Of a stretch of 64,000 nt of DNA, positions 46,262 through 58,541 are shown in pieces. Location of the stretch: assembly GCA_020746875.1 (NCBI GenBank), contig JAGTJL010000022.1, positions 186,001-250,000 on the forward strand. Reading direction: 5' to 3'. This DNA is from Rhexocercosporidium sp. MPI-PUGE-AT-0058. Lineage: Eukaryota; Ascomycota; Leotiomycetes; Helotiales. Within the stretch, counting starts at the first letter, position 1. Each line of letters starts with the position of its first letter. A program made the translations under genes and the position numbers. The notes beneath the pieces were generated by a model. That model was not told the DNA's origin and made no database searches. It saw only the letters and a program-made list of their open reading frames with translations.

Positions 46262-47820
46262 TTTTATAGCTTCATAGCTTCTCCAATCCACTTCTAGGCA
46301 TAGGTAGAGAAGTGGATACTTTGTATTCGATGGACCGTGAATCTTGAGATTAAAGAATGGATGGATGAAAGGAAGGAAGGAGGAATGTATTCAAAATTCA
46401 ATGGCTCGGATTTCGGCCTGGATTCAATGATGGGGATTTGCTACTGTAGTTGGCCGCACTCAGAAAGGGAAAGGATCGCGGCTCTCGCATGATACCCAGC
46501 GGCTTGGTGTATGAGTAAATAGCTTTTTAGGGAGAATTTGATACCAGTGGTAGTAAATGTTTGGGTTCTTGGTGATATTGATCGAAGCTGGCTTCTTGGT
46601 GGATTGCACGAGAGAAGCAAAGAAACTAGGTTTTGTTTGTTCGCTTGTGCCTGTGTACCTGGTCCTGAAGCCTTCATTGTGCCTCTCTTGCTTGTTATGG
46701 CTCTCGGAAGGTGTCATGAACATTCTCCTGAGCACATCATGTGGACTTAGGGTTAAGTGACAAAAGACTCACAACATCGCCTACTTGTGAACCCACCGCG
46801 GTAGCAAATACGAACCCAAATCGCTTCATGATATGGTCAACTCTAGACTGAAGTAATTGAAAGTTTTCTTCCTGACTTTCGAGAACAAATTGGGGTATCT
46901 TCAATTTCTAGGCATCGTACTGATCCTGAAGAAACGAACCAACGAAAATCCACCTCAGCGCCTCAAAGGAACCAATCCTACCCATACCTTTAGTAATTTC
47001 GGTTCTCCGGAATAGAGGCTCTCATTGAAGTTTGTTGAACCGCAGTTTCTACTTTCAGACTGTGGTTATTCCTTCTCGACTCCGATGTGCACCTCAATTC
47101 ATTGGGGCTGAGCTAAACAATCTCGCTTGACAATAATACGGACGCAGCCGCAGCAAACAGACCCAGAGTCTGCGAACCTATAAATAAATGCGGCACCAAC
47201 ATTTGCGGGGTATCATGAAACTCCCTGCAGGTACTACATGCTTTTAAAATGTTAGCCGAGTGATCAAGTGCATGGCATTTTCGTCGCTTTCAAGTGCTGG
47301 TCTCTGAAATCTGTGCGTCAAGAAACTTAAGTCCCATCTCAACCTCTGCTCTAAAATCAAACCACCAAACATCACACCAAAACCTTCCAACCTAGCTCGA
47401 GCATCTCAATGATCAGCTCACCATCCCAATCCAGTCATTTCAAGTTTCAAACCTTCCCGCCTCCATGCACAATAACTAAAAATCAACATGGATGGCAGTG
47501 CGCCTCCCCCGCTGTGCCGCACAAGGCAGACTTTCCCGACAGAAATTGTTGGTAAATGAACGCTGTGAATCACACCTTGATCCTTCGATCCTGGGCGCGT
47601 CGACATTCCTCATTCAAGTACAAGTATCCCTACCCCTCCATTTCAAGACTTCCATTTTCTTAATATCTTGTCCTCGATATACACACGCGACACCCGAACC
47701 GTGCAAATCTCGATCCCAATCATCCCAGCAACCAAACAAGCGAAGCTCCTGGATCTGAGAACAGAATCGAGCAGAACAAGAGACTCGACCCTACACACCC
47801 ACCCCTACGGAAAATAAGAA
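46262..47820. other. gene-free 1.6 kb
   Basis: Between the dynein LIC stop and the small membrane-protein start. No frame with family motifs; AT content looks ordinary. The frames 46441-46760 overlap on both strands without any recognisable domain. Confidence 0.45.
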
Positions 47821-48527
47821 ATGTTCTTCTTCCTGCCCCTTCGCGAGTCCTCGCAAGGCGGCCGCATCGAGCCTGACATCCTCCCCTCCTCCTCCTCAAC
47901 AACCGGTCTCATCCCCCCTCCCTCCAACAACAAACCCTCGTCCGCCTCCCGCTTCTCGACCTCCGCCTTCCGGGCCTACATAACCGAATGGGACCTCAGC
48001 GACAAACCGGCGTTCGCGCGCCGCTGCACCTGCACACTAGCGTTCTTCCTGCATTTACCGATTAATGTCTTGTCGATTATGAGTTATGGGTTTAGCTGGG
48101 GAGTAGTGCTGGGCGTTTTGTTCAGTGTGCTGAATCTTTTTTGTGTGGGGTACGCGTTGTGGAAGTTGGATGTTATGAGGGGGCAGAGGGTTTTCTTTAA
48201 TTCGCTGTGGGTTTTGACCTTTCTATTATCTCTCCTTTGCTTGTTCGGTCGATGCATCGTCTAGCTGTTTTGTGAGAGAGAGAGAGGAAATATGCTGATT
48301 TGACTTTTTGGCCAATAGTTACAAACGCCATCATTTCGACTACATAATCCTGGGACTTATCATCGTATATGGAGGATTCTTCACGGCTTTACTTATGCTG
48401 AGAATGACTCAGACGCGTTGTAGGTTTTCCATTCCTCAATTACTCGTTTCACCCCCATTCAAAATCCAGAATCTATAATTCAAAAGCAAGACGAGATGCG
48501 TCACGCAAACTCGATCAATGGTGTTAG
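47821..48527 (+). CDS. small unrecognised multi-pass membrane protein (splicing uncertain)
   Basis: I do not recognise this family. The frame from 47821 encodes a Ser/Pro-rich cytosolic N terminus, then FRAYITEWDLSDKPAFARRC and hydrophobic segments (LAFFLHLPINVLSIMSYGF; WGVVLGVLFSVLNLFCVGY). It could read on to a stop at 48264 (147 residues). However, a second hydrophobic block in another frame (48319-48419: HHFDYIILGLIIVYGGFFT) looks equally real. It can be joined in phase by an intron 48150-48318 (GTACGC...AATAG) and a further intron 48420-48486, ending at 48527 with 156 residues. Neither form has a known domain. Both are small integral membrane proteins of 3-4 segments. No signal peptide is seen. 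Transcripts are needed to choose the form. Confidence 0.5.
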
Positions 48528-51500
48528 TATGGTGGAATAGCGAGACTGACTTTCAATGCAAGGGGTCTACTTCATCCGTATCGTCTGGCCGTGCGTAATT
48601 GCTGCCGATATTGTGTGCTTTGTTTCTGGTTGGGTGGCTACGTGGAGGGATATCAGTTTAGGGTGAAGCGATGAAAGTGCCGGAGGAACAGAATAATGGT
48701 ACTTGGGAAGCTGCAGAGTATGAGAGAGAAGAGTCAACATCTTGGCAAGCAGCCTTCTATTTCGAACTCTTTTCCTGTCGTGTGACAAGAATACTGCCGC
48801 GACGTAGCAGTATTTTGGAATAACAACTGAGAGTTGGTAATGGTGGTCTTCGTTGTATGGCAGGGCTTTGTTTACTTTGAGCGGGAAATCAAGACTTCGC
48901 CTTGCAGAAGCGTCGGGAAAAAGCAGGTAGACAAAAATGGAAATCAATCAATCAGACGAGGGAATATAACGCAAAAGTGCTTAGTTCAGTGTCTCTTCAT
49001 CCCATTGCATCTTCATGCTTCGGCACCGTAGATGTGACCTGCTCAACTCGCTTCAGGTCCTCGCTAAAAGGCCCTCGCCCCTTTCTGCTCGCTTACAACG
49101 GATGGAAGTACACAGTTAAACAGTTTGAAAAAGAAATAAACTAGCTCGCGAACTCGCTTCGAGCTGAAATCACTACTGCTTTCAGATCTTAGCTGCACAT
49201 CAACCTGGTGGATCTGAGTAAATTTCACAGTGCGTTCTAGTAAAACAAGTACATTGGATTTAATATGAGAAAGGAGCTACAAAAGAATCGAGCTGATCTA
49301 AACCGAGCCAAGCCACCATCTCGACAGTCACGAGAACCGGGAAAAAGGAGAAGAAGATAGCCGCCCAAATATCTGCCATGTCTGGTACACTGTCGCATTC
49401 ACTTCTGGAAGTAGCTCAGCTGTTCAAGATAAGATGAGGTGAGACGAGATCTGATATATTGATTGATCTATATTCCGTGCCAAGAGACCCCGAGACCTAG
49501 AGAGGAAGTTGGAAACGCGCACTGTGTATTTGAATTGAGATGAGCTATCGATTGACCCGGTACCATGGCTCGAATTCCTCTTTGGATTTCTAAGCACAAG
49601 GTGCAAGGGAAGAGAAGAGGTGCTTTGTTCTGAGACAGAGAGAGGGATGGAAGACCCTGGAAATGGGATTTTTAATACATAGCATTTTAGGAGTGTTTCC
49701 TTGTGCTCCTCAGGGTGGGTGTTGGTGGTGGTGGTGGTGCGTGCCGTGCCCGTGCCGTCTGCTAGCCCTGGCATTTCAGTAAACGTGGGGTTGGGTCGGG
49801 CTGGGTTGGTGGGGGTCGGTGAGGATCACACCGAATTGTGATGGGTTGTGCATGGCATCCTAAGGGACAGTGAGAGGCGACGCAAGGCGAGGCAAGGCGA
49901 GGCAAAAGAAAACGTTCTAGAAGCCCCTGAGACCATTGGTTGTTGGTGCGAGCTATCAGATGATAGACTGGTGGCTTGAGTTGTTTGAGGGGCCCCTTTG
50001 GCACATGGGAGTTGACCCCTGGTTTGGCATTGGCAAAGGCAAAGGTAATGCGGCTGACCTGGTTGATGGATGGATAGGTGGATAGGGAGGGGAGGGAGGG
50101 AGATAGGAGATAGGATTTTGCATGTGTAATGAGAATAGGATGGGTGAGGATGGGTGAGAGGGCTGGAGATGGCGTGATAGGCTTGTTTGCCTATCAAATT
50201 CTAGAGTTGTGACTTGTGAAAGGGCGTTCTTTACTGCAGGGAAGTTCATGTGAATTTCCGAAAAGCATGTGCAGTTGAGACTCAAGCGAAGAAGTCAGGA
50301 GCCAAAAGCTAGAGCTCAGTCGGCAACAGGAAGTCCTCTCAATTTTACTCGTGTAGTACGGAAGAGGTCCGTCCTGCATCGTAATATCCAGAGTACCAAC
50401 AAATCAGGAACAGCGGTCGAACTGTTAAGTTTTGGACGGAGGAAAGGATGATTTGAGTTCAGTGAATTGAGCTCAGTTAGTTGAACGAACGAGCGAGCGA
50501 GGGGTCTGGAGACGAGACTATCGTATCGGCTATATATCATCAATCTCTTGAGCGTCACACGACGTGCTTTACGACCTTCAAACGGTGTGTAGTTCGCTTC
50601 GCGAAGAAGAGAGGAGAGGTCAGCAGTGCAGTTCATGTCAGTTTACTCGTCAGTTCAGAGAGATCTGGGCTCGGAAGCGACCCGCACAGAGCGTGTGGTT
50701 ATTAGAGGACGGAAGGATGAAAGTTCTGTCTTGCCGTCTTCAACCCCACTTTGTCATGTACTGTAGACCTGTTAACCTGTAGGCTGGGTTCTGGGACTGT
50801 CCGAAAGACAGGGGAAATAGCCAGAGGCGTTGACTTTTCGTAAGGGTGGCTTATTGCTAGTCGGGCTTGTGATCAGAACAAGACAAATTGTCCTCCTCAG
50901 CTTGAGTTCTGAACCCTACCTAAGTGGAGGGATTGGTGGGATCCATCACCACTGACTGGGTGAGGGGAGATATTTTGTTGCGAGGTAAGAACGCCGCCGG
51001 GGAGTTGTTTGGAACTTGGCGGAGAGATGCGAGAGGCGGTGAGAAGATGAGGGAAAGGAGGAAAGGGGAAGGAAGGGATTTGATGTCTCAAGGTGAAGCA
51101 AGAGCCGGGAGAGCTAGAACGAACTAGAAATCGAGTAAACGGAGCAGAAGAAGCAAACGAGAGCAAGGGACGGACTAAGAGTCTGGGAGTATGGGCACGG
51201 TAGAGCAGTGCGGTATGGCAGAGTATGGTAGAGCATGGCAACGAACGCATCGGCAGAAGATCATGCAAGCCCGTTTCGGTAAGATTTGTTGGCTGGCACG
51301 AGGCTTTCGCATATTTTGGACTTGTCATACAGTAAGTACCATCATTTCTTCGTAATGACTTCGTAACGTAAGTCAAGTACTACTTACTACCCGAGTACCA
51401 GCGGTAAGGATGTGGTGCGGGGAGAGGAAGAGCTTGACAAGCTCTGACGGCACTCGATGTCAACCGAGGGTGAGGAGGGAGTGAGACCCGATGTGACTGA

Positions 51501-53653
51501 CCGCAGGTGGTGTTTTATATCGAGCAGCCAGCCAGCCTCCAGCCCAGCATTCCAATATTCTGTTCCCAGGGTATGACCACCATGCGCTGAAACAAACAGA
51601 CAGCCATGCCCGTAAAGTGATGCCCTGAGATCCTGAGATGATGCTGACGACGTAATCAAGCAGCCTGTCTCTTTTCTTCTTATGCTTCGCCAGGGCTGGA
51701 TGTGCCCTGTATCACATTGAGTCCCTGCCGCCACTGACACTGACGCTGACACTACTACTACTACTGCTGTTACTGACTCTGACAAAGTCAGGCCCCGATA
51801 TGCAAGCCCTGACTGACGGGTGACCGCCAAGAGTGGTGCTTTTCTGGAAGCCCTGGAAGCCCTAGAAGCCGGAGAGCAGTCGTAAAACATGGCTCTCGCC
51901 GCGTGTTATTGATCCGCAATGCAAGGACCCTCCTGGTATATAGGTAGTCAGGTAGCATACTGGAGCTACCTGGCCATTCTGACCACCTGCTCCTTTGTGC
52001 CTGCTTGCTGCTCAATATATCTCATATATCCATCTGTACTGTACTGCGCCGTACATCTCTCTTGTCCGTCCGTACCTGACCTAAATTGCCACTACTGCGT
52101 ACCTACGGATCTTCTTCTTGACGCCTGATCATCGAATCCTTCTCAAAGACCAGACGAAAGAGTGGAACCCATTCATCCATCCTTGTGCTTGGGCTTGGGC
52201 TTGGGCTTCCCCTCACTAGCAGATTAGGGACCTTCCGGTACTGTACACAGCAGCCCAGGCCAGCTCAGCTCAGCTCAGCTCCGTTCAGTTCAACGGAGTA
52301 CGAAGTAAATCTAATTACTAGGCCACAGCTCCTGCGCTACCATTACAAGACTAGAAAGCTGTCCTCCGAGACCCGAGGCCCGTTCTTCACTACAATTTGA
52401 GTTTGAGTTTGAGCCAACAGGACAGGACAGAGCAGAGAAGAGCAGGGCAGAGCAGAACAGAACAGGATAGGAGAAGATAGAATAGGATAGGGCGGCTCAG
52501 AATACCGGTAGGACAAGGAAGACAAAGCCCGACAGACAGGGCAAAGAAACCCGACAGGACCTGACTTGATCTGAGCTTTGGCTTTAGCTCTAGCTTAGCT
52601 TATTTTCTTATTTTCTGGTGAGCAAGAGGATGGATCTTCTTTACATCAATCATTCTTCCATCATTCCTTTTCTTTGCTTTTGACTTGACTTGTCTTTCTT
52701 CTCACGCCGCACACCAAGCCAGACCAGATATACCAAGTGCTCACTTCTCTCTCCAGCCACCGACCGACCGTACGTACTCTCACAACACCTTCCTATTACA
52801 ACTCCCTCGTGGGTATCTACGGTACAGAATCTGGTCAGCACCCCTCCTTCGAGTCCCGTCTAGACGTCCCTCCCACGTTCCACGCCACAGACTTCTTCCC
52901 TTCAAGGTTGTTTTCCCATCTTTCCAGCTTCCCCACTTTCGCCCAGAACAAAACGGATCAGTTCCATCACCTGCAGCTGCATTTCGTCTGGTCTGTCTCT
53001 ACCTTGCCACTCCAAAGTAAGCTTGGTACTTGGATACTTCTTCTCTTGTCTTCCTCTTTTATTCTTCAGACATGTGCACCTTGTCTTACAGCCGTTGTCC
53101 CACGCCTATTTGTTACAGTGCAGCCAAACATTAGCTAATACCTTCTTCCTCTCGTCCAGACGCTGTCCCCTTCCGACCCCACTCAAAAACAGCTCTTTTT
53201 CATATCCGGTTTCACAAGCTTTCTATACAGTAACAAAATTGTCTTTTCTATCTTGGTCGGCCGCATAAATCGAGTCCTGTGTTACCTTGCCGACTCACTT
53301 CTGAATCGCAAATAAGCGGGTGGTACTTCCTATTTTTCTCTTCTCATGAGAAGTACTTGTCATTGGTCTAGGGAGCACACGGCTTAAAGTGTCGAAAAGT
53401 TCCTTGAGAAAAAACGTTTGGGTGGTGGTGGTCCATGGACAGCTCTTTCCTCGCATTCCGGATATCTTGTACCCCCTCGACCAAGGAAACCCGAGTCGCA
53501 ATACCGTAACTTCCTCGCTTTGATCTGATATCATTGCCCGGATGCGGAATCCTTGATTCCTAGGCGCAGCATCTTTCTCGGTAGGTGTTTTCCACCTGCC
53601 TTGAAAGTGCTGCTGTCAACACAACATTCGTCCGCCTTGGCCCTGCTACGAGG
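48528..53653. other. 5.1-kb stretch without a recognisable gene
   Basis: I looked on both strands for domain motifs, splice-linked frames, inverted repeats and tRNA-like sequence and found none. Frames of 60-167 codons exist (for example 50897-51376, 51387-51890, both minus), but they are Ser/Pro/Arg/His-rich and overlap on opposite strands. Short repeats occur: GGCGA units (49875-49904), GGTGG (49722-49740), CTACTA (51743-51763), CTTGGG (52184-52208), CAGCT (52257-52280), AGGACAG/AGAGCAG (52420-52470). The right end should hold the promoter and long leader of the DUF1752-like gene; the rest may be regulatory DNA or non-coding transcripts. Confidence 0.45.
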
Positions 53654-55321
53654 ATGGCGCTGATCCTACCCAAAGGTATTGTGGTCAACAGTGATCAGAT
53701 CAACAAGAGCATCGAGAGGATTGCGACGGAACCATTGGATCAAGCACAGATTGCCGAGTTCTGGAAAGGTAGCTCAACTCTGTTGTCTTGCCGGGACCAA
53801 CTAACTTTAACTTGATAGTTTATACCACGACGAAGCGGAGACTCTTGGATCCTACTGCAGAGCGCCTGGAGAACTATTGGTGGCGCATATGGTACAGTGA
53901 CAAGAAATACCTAGATGGTGCAACTGTTGCCCGACTCTTTGATCATATTTCCAATGGACCAACCGTCGTACCACTGCGTGGACCTCCAAACCGTGTAGAA
54001 GGGCCAACCCCACCGGTATGAACTGCCTATCCGCACAAGCCATACCGTACTGAATTTGGGATATTAGAACAGAAGTATCCAGCATGGACCTGGAGCTGCG
54101 AGCACGACGGCTCTTCAGCAGCATCGCCCGAGTGGACCGTCAACAAGTAGTGGAACGACAACGACCACCTCTTCGGTATCTAGAGCGCCGGCCCCTATGC
54201 CACATCCAATTTTGAAGAAGACAAGAGGACCTTCCACTGGGGGACCACGCCCAACTGCTCGATTCATCTCACCCCACGAGTCAGAACATGAGGGCGACCA
54301 AAACTCGTCTGTTAGTCCGAACTCTCATGTCGTGGTACAGCCCCCTTCTCCAGACCCGCAGTATGAGAAGTCCGACAAGAAGACCATCGGGACAGTAGGT
54401 AGGAAGAAGACTGGATTTTCGGCCTCAAAAAAGAAACGTCCTGTGATTGTCAGGCGGCAAAGCTCGCAAACCTCTCAATCTTCAGCAGATGCGGCTGCTA
54501 AGGAAGCGGAAGCTGCACAAGCGGCCTCAGAGACTCGTTCCTCGGTAGATGGACCACCTACAAGGACGCAATCTCGATTTCAAGAGAACTTCACCCCATC
54601 TCCTGATAGGTCGGCTAGCAGCCAGATGTCGAAGAGGCGAGTTTCTGATAGAAAGCAATCGCCCCGCAAATTATCTGGTGGAAAGGGACGTACCACTTCC
54701 AGCAAAGGGTCAGAGGAAGTAGCTTCGTCCGGCGATCCAGGTCCCTCTACCCATCTTTCCCGTATCGAGAACCTTCCGGAGCAAGAGGAGGGAGAAAAGT
54801 CGACTCCGGAACAAGTCGAGGAACTAGAAATGCAGAGGATCATGCTAGCTGAGGCCAACGCGCGTCTCCAACGGAATACCAAAGGAGTTTCAGAAAGGAT
54901 CAGTGACCCCGAAACAGAGCGAAAGACGACGTCCAAATCGCCGCGATCAAAATCAGCGAGAACTTCCGAATCGCCAGGAGTGGACGCTATGCGACTTGTG
55001 CAACATGATCCCAAGGGTGCTCCGAGTTTGGCCCCAACTTTGGCCGCTGCAACTGGAAAAGTAGAGTTAGGAGGCGTTGATATCGATCCGCCTCGATTAC
55101 CGACAAAACCAGCGCCATCTCCCAAAGAAACGAAAGGCAAAGGACGAGCCACAGAGGAATCAGATCCGGTCGACCTATTTGCCAAACGACCAGTCCAACC
55201 AGTAAAGCCCGCACCCGTTGCAGATTCCCTAAGCAGAAGCAAGAGTCAGCTCACTCTACTGCTCAAGCAAGACAAAGAGAAAAGTAACCGGAACGAGAAA
55301 GAGGTTAAGAGGAGGAAGTGA
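53654..55321 (+). CDS. GATA_AreA/DUF1752-domain protein
   Basis: Exons 53654-53768, 53819-54015 and 54068-55321 give 521 residues. The N-terminal part reads AEFWKVYTTTKRRL, then AERLENYWWRIWYSDKK, matching the short fungal PF08550 (AreA N-terminal GATA-like, DUF1752) pattern 'W..Y..ak..l....RLEN..WR.W'. It continues ATVARLFDHISNG, VVPLRGPPNR. No GATA zinc finger follows, so it is not AreA itself. From residue about 105 the protein is low complexity (Ser/Thr/Pro/Lys-rich, basic), with KKTRGPSTGG, FISPHESEHE and a short helix EELEMQRIMLAEANARLQR near 330. Homologues with this layout are hypothetical or regulatory proteins in filamentous ascomycetes. A nuclear location is likely from the basic stretches; function is unknown. 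Confidence 0.75.
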
Positions 55322-56082
55322 ACAGCACACATATGTGGAGCCTCGATTATCAGCTATGTACTGGCCAACACAAGCGTTGGGTGTGTTGTGTGGGTGTTCT
55401 GGGAGGGTGAAGAAAAAGTTCCGAAGCGAGTGTTTTTGAGCTCGTACCTGCTTTACTGTTGACGAAGCAATTGTGCTGTGCTTCAGTGCGGAACTGCAAG
55501 CCGCAAGCGACGGCTGCTCTCGCAGCATTGCTATGGCGTCGAGAGGAAAAGCAAGGGGGAAAAGCAGGCATGTCATCGAGCAGGTGATGAAGCGATGAAT
55601 GAGCAACTCGGAATCCGTATGTACGTATGACTTTATGGATGTGAGTATGGCAGAACAAGTCAAGAATCGAACAATAAATAAATAAGTAAATAGTAAATGT
55701 ATAATACCCAGGCACTGTATAACTTAGAGCACTTTGAGGGTATTTGAAGGGTTCTGATATCCACTAATAACATCTTCATTTGCTTAAACAGGCGAGGACT
55801 AAGTGAACAGAGAGGGGGGGTTCAGGATATTTATTTCTTGAATTCGAGAGCGAAGCGAGGAAAGATGGATGATGAGTGGAGGGAGGCTGAATCGGATCAG
55901 ATCAACAACAGAGCTGGAAACGCTTGCTCGATGGGCTTCTTGATTGCTTCTGATCATCTCATATTGAATATCTATATGCTCTGCTCTCCTCTGCTGTGCT
56001 CTACTCTGCTGTGAAGATAACGACCGCCAAAATGCCATGCCATACCATGCCACGCCGTACCACACCATGTCCCGCGCCCTAT
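55322..56082. other. convergent intergenic spacer
   Basis: 760 bp between the DUF1752-like stop (+) and the SDR stop (-). It contains an AATAAATAAATAAGTAAATAG patch (55672-55692) that may serve polyadenylation and ATGCCATACC/CCATGCC units near 56030-56068. No coding evidence. Confidence 0.45.
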
Positions 56083-57492
56083 TTACGTGATGGTGTATCC
56101 GCCATCGACACGGAGATCGGCACCTGTTGCGTTCATGTTAGAGATAATGCCAAGAAAGGTTTGTGACTTGTTTTTCTTTTTCTTTTTCTTTTTGTGGTAG
56201 GGGTGTTTTGGTGGGCGTGGAGGAAGTCTGAGCTTACCAGTGACATATGCAGACGCGTCAGAGGACAAGAAGGTCACAGCGCCCATCAGATCTTCTGGCT
56301 GGCCCATCTTACCCTGGGGAATGAGGGAAGTCCACTGCTTCTTCAGATCTGGGTTATCATCGAGGATCTTCTTCGTACTGGTATGAATGTTAGAAATCAT
56401 CTCGAATATTGATCGAGTTACTGGTTGAGGTGGAAACCTTACAGAGCAGTGAGCATGTATCCAGGAGAGATACAGTTAACTCTAATATTGGCATGCGCCC
56501 ACTCAACCGCCAGACTGGAAGCCAGATGTCTGACTGCCGCCTTGGCCGCATTATACGGCGCCTGCGGCTGCGGGACATTGACGATAGCTCCCGACATGCT
56601 ACCGATGAAGACCATGCTGCCAGGGGCCTTCCTCTCCATCAAGTGCTTCGCGACCGCGATGGCGAATAGGTATGTGCCGTCGACGTTGACGCCCCAGAGT
56701 TTGCGCACACGCTCGATCGGGTAGTTGATGGCTTCGAAGTTCTCGGTGAAGCCGGCGGAGGTGACGAGGTTGTCGATCTTGCCGTGCTGGGAGATGATCT
56801 CGGCGATGGCTGCTTCGACGGATTCTTGGGAGGAGACGTCCGCGTAGTGGGCGGTGACTTTGGGGACTCTAGTAGGTTGTCAATTGGTTGGTCCTGATCT
56901 ATTGCGTGGAAGGAAGGGGGTAAATTGAGAGGGTTAGAGAGGGAGCTTACTTGTCTGCTCCTGGGTTCTCTTTTACAAACGCTGCTACTAATTGCTCTGC
57001 TTGTTTTTGTGCCTCCTCCTCTGTTCAAGGTTAGCTAGATTTCCTTGTTATTATCTCAATTTGGAATCAAATCATACTGTTCAAATCCACAATAGCCACA
57101 TCTGCACCACTGATAACCATAGCCTGACTCATGACCAACCCCAAACCACGAGCACCTCCAGTCACCACACCGACTCTCCCCTCCAGCGAGAAAGAAGGCA
57201 GCGTGCGTCTAAAATGCATTCCACCTCTCCCCTGCACAGGGGCACTCGAAGGAAGATCCCCCTCATCGGGATACTCTACCTCGACTGTAGGATCGGTTCG
57301 GGCGAATGAACCCTCGTGCTCTTCTGTAGGTTTATTATCATCCTGTCGGAGGGAAGAAGTGTTGTGAATGGACCTCGAGCTGGAGATGGAGATTGCTGGG
57401 AGTGTACTTCGCGGGGCAATTGGTTGTGGGAGGGAAGCTGTTGAAGCTCGAACAGCACGGGCTGTCTGGCGGAGGAGCTGTGAGCGGAACAT
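56083..57492 (-). CDS. mitochondrial-type short-chain dehydrogenase/reductase (polyol dehydrogenase-like)
   Basis: Classical NAD(P)-dependent SDR. Exons 57492-57078, 57020-56951, 56868-56443, 56377-56238 and 56123-56083 give 363 residues in phase. The first ~45 residues are Arg/Ser/Ala-rich with RSIHNTSSLR, a good mitochondrial presequence; a further acidic linker runs to about residue 100. The Rossmann fold starts SLEGRVGVVTGGARGLGL (TGxxxGxG) and continues through IDNLVTSAG (the NNAG position is altered), the catalytic Ser in FIGSMSGAIV and the YxxxK pair in PYNAAKAAVRHLASSLAVEW, then NCISPGYMLT. The C terminus GADLRVDGGYTIT is typical of the D-arabinitol/xylulose/sorbose reductase group. 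That group is the closest by eye; the polyol used is not decidable. Confidence 0.88.
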
Positions 57493-58541
57493 GTTTTGAA
57501 GCTTTCTTTTGGTTGAGAGAGCTCGAGAACGAGCAGAGAAAAGACGCTGGAAAAGCAGGAAATGAAAGGCCTGCAGACTCAATTGAAGAGGTGCAAGTAT
57601 AGACAATTCGCGTGGTTCAAATTGTCTTTTGGAAAGAGGTTGATTGATTCTTGGTACAGTACAATTGTATGGAAACGGTGAGGAAAGAATCTTTCCTTCG
57701 TGTTTTGACAGCTTGGCGGCTCCGGGTCCAGTGTTGACTAAGTCGCGGCAGCATGACGTTCTAAAGTGGCGATCTGCTCCATCTGAAGGAGAAGGGTCTC
57801 GTCGGTCTGGCTAGAAATGTGGGGGTCCTGCCTCATCAAATTGGATTGGGGCTTTGAAAACCTAAAAGGCGATTGTGGAAATAGGGGAAATATGATTAGA
57901 TGAGGGTGAGGGGAAGCAATATCACAATAACCCAAAGGCAGACAGACTTACAACCCGATGATTTCTTCGTTAAAAAAAATAATTATATAGATATATATAT
58001 ATTAACAGCTGTATGACTTTCTTTTGTCTCGTCTCGAGGTTATGCCATCATACTTGTGGATAGCTGTATGGAAGTGGAGTGGACAGGAGTGGAGTGGAGT
58101 GAAGTGGAGTGGAATACTTAAAATGGCGGGGTGAAATGGTCGGAGTTTCGCAATTTGGGTCCGACATCTGCGCTTCGGGCTTTCCCCACTTGCCGTACTG
58201 GATCTCGCCTGTGAATGGATGGATGGACAGGGATCAACAAAGGACTCGGCCTCGAATCCGCGTCACTCCCAGCCGGCTAAGCTGTGACATAATTGGGCGG
58301 GACCAGCTGAGCTGCGGGGCGTTGTTTCGGAAGGCGTCGTATCTCAACCTAAAGTAAGTAAACGAATCGACTCGAATCCCAACTCCTCCTTGGAACTTAA
58401 ACTGGACTTACAACCACGCCACGTCGAAGCTGGTCTTCTCGCAAAACAAAGACTACAACATTCTTCTCACCAATAACACCTCACTACGTACATTCAAACT
58501 ATCAACTCGACTTTGAGACTTCGATTCGATTAACCGCAATC
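57493..58541. promoter_or_regulatory. divergent promoter region, SDR / secreted-type membrane protein
   Basis: 1.05 kb between divergent ATGs. It contains an AT-rich TATATATATATTAA patch (57990-58003) and a GGAGT tandem stretch (about 58075-58115). No TATA-box assignment is possible from sequence alone. Confidence 0.45.

Noticed and set aside
50897..51890. Two long minus-strand frames (159 and 167 codons) in the 5-kb blank
   Set aside because: Composition biased to Ser, Pro, Arg and His, opposite-strand overlaps, no start-context or motif support.
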